Of a stretch of 64,000 nucleotides of DNA, positions 62,978 to 64,000 are shown piece by piece. This DNA is from Comamonadaceae bacterium (GTDB taxonomy: Bacteria; Pseudomonadota; Gammaproteobacteria; Burkholderiales; Burkholderiaceae_C). Below the pieces are notes generated by a model. It was given only the letters and a program-made list of their open reading frames with translations, did not search any database and had not been told where the DNA came from. Position 1 is the first letter of the stretch. Each line of letters opens with the position of its first letter. The position numbers and the translations under genes are program-made. The stretch lies in NCBI GenBank assembly GCA_947375135.1, contig CANCER010000001.1:124001-188000 (forward strand), in the 5' to 3' direction.

Positions 62978-63965
62978 CGAATTTTCCGTCGCGTGGAGTT
63001 CCCTCTCTGGGGATTCCGGTGACACCGGTTGGCGCACGATCGCCATCACCCCGGCGGGCCGCTGTGCTCTGAGTGCAGGGCGCAGGTTCCCTGGCAACGC
63101 ACAGTCCATGCTGGTGGGGTTCAAGACTTTGGCTCTGCCTGCCACCGAGCGCTTGCCCGAAGGTCAAGGATTCAGTGTTGAGCGCGTAACGCTTCCGGGT
63201 GATACACGCTCATGGCTCGCCCTAACCCGCAAGGAGAACGGTAGCCCCGAACTATTCTTGGCCATGGTGTGTGATGTGGCGGGCCTACTTGATCATGAAC
63301 ATCAGGCCGACGACGCCCATTTGCTGCGCATCTTCCTTGGGCGTGTACGGGCCTGGCAAGAGTTCATGCGTAAGGGCGTGGAGACTTTGAGCCCCGAGGC
63401 CGAAATCGGGCTCTTTGGTGAACTTCTGTGCCTATCCCAGATCATCGACTTGGGCGTGTCCCTTGAAACAGCCGTTTCATCGTGGGTTGGCCCACTTGAT
63501 GGCGTCCAAGACTTCGAAATTGGTACCGGTGCCATCGAAGTGAAGACGACGCTTTCACCTGTGGGATTTCCCGCGCATGTCGGCTCCCTTCAACAATTGG
63601 ATGACGCCACTCGACAACCACTCTTTCTGGCAGGAGTTCGGCTTCGTCAGCTTGCCACCGGGCGCACGTTGCCCGAGCTCATTGATGATTTACGCGTGAG
63701 CGTGGCTGGCACGCCCGATTCCACTCGTCATTTTGCCGAGCGCATATTGCGGGCAAGATACTACGAGGGACACCGGGACCAGTACACACGTCGCTTTGAG
63801 TTGGCCGGACTTCGGATCATCGAAGTTAAAGACGCCTTCCCACGTTTGACACCGGGGCGTGTGCCCGTTGGAATTTTCAAGGCCACTTATGACCTCGACA
63901 TAGATCGAGCGCCTGGCCTCAACATTGAATTGCGCGAAGCACTGAAACAATTGGGAGCACTTTGA
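62961..63965 (+). CDS. PD-(D/E)XK motif protein (DUF4420)
   Basis: LSPEAEIGLFGELLCLSQII...VQDFEIGTGAIEVKTTLSPVGFPAHVGSLQQLD. Confidence 0.88.
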   Translation: MARQSNEFSVAWSSLSGDSGDTGWRTIAITPAGRCALSAGRRFPGNAQSMLVGFKTLALPATERLPEGQGFSVERVTLPGDTRSWLALTRKENGSPELFLAMVCDVAGLLDHEHQADDAHLLRIFLGRVRAWQEFMRKGVETLSPEAEIGLFGELLCLSQIIDLGVSLETAVSSWVGPLDGVQDFEIGTGAIEVKTTLSPVGFPAHVGSLQQLDDATRQPLFLAGVRLRQLATGRTLPELIDDLRVSVAGTPDSTRHFAERILRARYYEGHRDQYTRRFELAGLRIIEVKDAFPRLTPGRVPVGIFKATYDLDIDRAPGLNIELREALKQLGAL

Positions 63966-63967
63966 AC

Positions 63968-64000
63968 ATGGAATTGCTGGATTTTCTGCGTGAAACGCAG
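63968..64000 (+). CDS. Start of next operon gene (truncated; AIPR-family expected)
   Basis: MELLDFLRETQ, two bases after the DUF4420 stop; identity inferred from gene order only. Confidence 0.35.
   Translation, partial: MELLDFLRETQ

Overview
The window looks like the chromosome of a phototrophic betaproteobacterium, probably Rhodoferax-like (inference from gene content and order). Positions 1-4626 hold housekeeping genes: hisC (partial), pyrB, pyrR, ruvX, yqgE and a photolyase. Positions 4752-20931 are a minus-strand photosynthesis block: crtE-crtF-bchCXYZ-pufB-(extra ORF)-pufALMC-crtADC-pucBA-pucC-small ORF. An aerR/ppaA-type B12-domain regulator follows. Next come a Calvin-cycle cluster (cbbR, cbbLS form I, cbbX, cbbY, fbp, prk), bciA, tRNA-Val(GAC), an SDR dehydrogenase behind a 22-bp palindrome, an ETF:ubiquinone oxidoreductase, a tandem glycine riboswitch with gcvTHP, a patatin/outer-membrane protein, assorted enzymes and regulators, and livFGMHJ. 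At about 52,470 the native sequence appears to be broken inside the 5' end of mutS. From there to the right edge is an accessory/defence island: a DUF2726 nuclease-like protein, Vsr, an ankyrin-RpoD-like sigma factor fusion, a GHKL (MutL/MORC-like) ATPase, a Z1 helicase, a PD-(D/E)XK DUF4420 protein and a truncated next gene, interspersed with 18-20 bp perfect palindromes. The leading candidates for undescribed biology are the ankyrin-sigma70 gene translationally coupled to the ATPase/Z1/nuclease operon, the palindrome-bounded cassette-like segment inside a mutS-disrupting island, and an extra membrane-protein gene between pufB and pufA. The LH2 alpha subunit also carries Phe44-Leu45, the signature of blue-shifted B800-820 antennae. 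All calls come from reading the sequence and supplied translations; no database search was run.
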